Shown one piece after another: positions 6,327 to 6,602 of a stretch of DNA of 6,602 bases (position 1 is the first letter of the stretch; every line of letters starts with the position of its first letter). The notes beneath the pieces were generated by a model. That model ran no database searches. It was given only the letters and a program-made list of their open reading frames with translations, and had not been told where the DNA came from. The DNA is from Chromatiales bacterium (lineage in GTDB: Bacteria > Pseudomonadota > Gammaproteobacteria > UBA6429 > Thiohalophilaceae), in contig JALXDW010000192.1 in NCBI GenBank assembly GCA_027070385.1, positions 1-6,602 on the forward strand. Reading direction: 5' to 3'. The position numbers were made by a program, and so were the translations under genes.

Positions 6327-6602
6327 ATGAAAACCATGGACAGTTCTCAATTATCAAGAAAACAAACACAAGTTTTAATTAAAGAAATAATTAGGTAAAG
6401 AATACAATACCAGTGGAGAACGGTTTGCATTGTTAAGCAAGATTATTGATTATACAGGGAAACTAAATAATACTTTAACTTTAACCGAGATTCTCCCGAT
6501 AGCCAATAATCTTTTTCGCTCAGGAACCTTTCTGAGTGTTGTTGCATCAGGTGCAGCAATTTTTTCAATTGCTTTATTTCCTGTCGACACAATGTTAAAA
6601 GT
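6327..6602 (+). pseudogene. Unrecognised gene start with an apparent frameshift, running off the window
   Basis: ATG 6327 has a good ribosome site (AAGGA at 6314-6318, 8-nt spacing), but its frame ends after 23 codons at TAA 6396-6398. The +1 frame opens immediately at 6391, after TAA 6388-6390, and stays open for 70 codons to the window edge. Skipping one base near 6390 joins MKTMDSSQLSRKQTQVLIKE to LGKEYNTSGERFALLSKI and onward, which reads like one continuous protein. The later part is followed by a hydrophobic segment at about 6529-6588 (TFLSVVASGAAIFSIALF), probably membrane-spanning. I do not recognise the family. Options are a one-base insertion in the A/T-rich AAATAATTA (mutation or sequencing error), a programmed +1 shift at AGG-TAA, or a short upstream peptide followed by a gene starting at TTG 6430 (GGAGAA at 6415-6420). 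The first seems likeliest. Confidence 0.5.

Overview
The window is mostly a conserved gammaproteobacterial housekeeping cluster. Its core is yhbY (+) diverging from rlmE, ftsH, folP and glmM (all -), the same order as around E. coli yhbY-rlmE-ftsH-folP-glmM. The proteins read most like their gammaproteobacterial counterparts. GC is moderate: about 45-50% in the part of glmM nearest its start, about 38% further left. I cannot name a genus from the sequence.

Layout, left to right: (1) 1-555 (-), ampD, with its 3' end beyond the left edge; (2) 572-1903 (-), glmM; (3) 1913-2719 (-), folP; (4) a hairpin with a T-run at about 2756-2790 that looks like an intrinsic terminator after ftsH; (5) 2816-4741 (-), ftsH with a TTG start; (6) 4784-5404 (-), rlmE; (7) a 93-bp divergent intergenic region with a near-symmetrical -10 element; (8) 5498-5800 (+), yhbY; (9) a 120-bp convergent gap with a small hairpin; (10) 5921-6244 (-), an unrecognised small Cys-containing exported protein or lipoprotein; (11) 6327-6602 (+), an unrecognised reading frame that appears frameshifted and runs off the right edge.

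The leftward genes seem to form two transcription blocks. rlmE-ftsH joins rRNA maturation to membrane protein quality control and ends at the terminator. folP-glmM-ampD is tightly packed (gaps of 9 and 16 bp) and joins folate synthesis, amino-sugar supply for the cell envelope and peptidoglycan recycling. YhbY on the other strand also acts on the large ribosomal subunit, so the divergent region serves two ribosome-maturation genes.

I see no CRISPR array, tRNA, rRNA, insertion sequence or clearly new multi-gene system. The less ordinary points are ampD placed directly after glmM, a composition step inside glmM near 1620, the terminator between ftsH and folP, the symmetrical divergent promoter element, and the two unrecognised genes at the right end, one of them apparently frameshifted.
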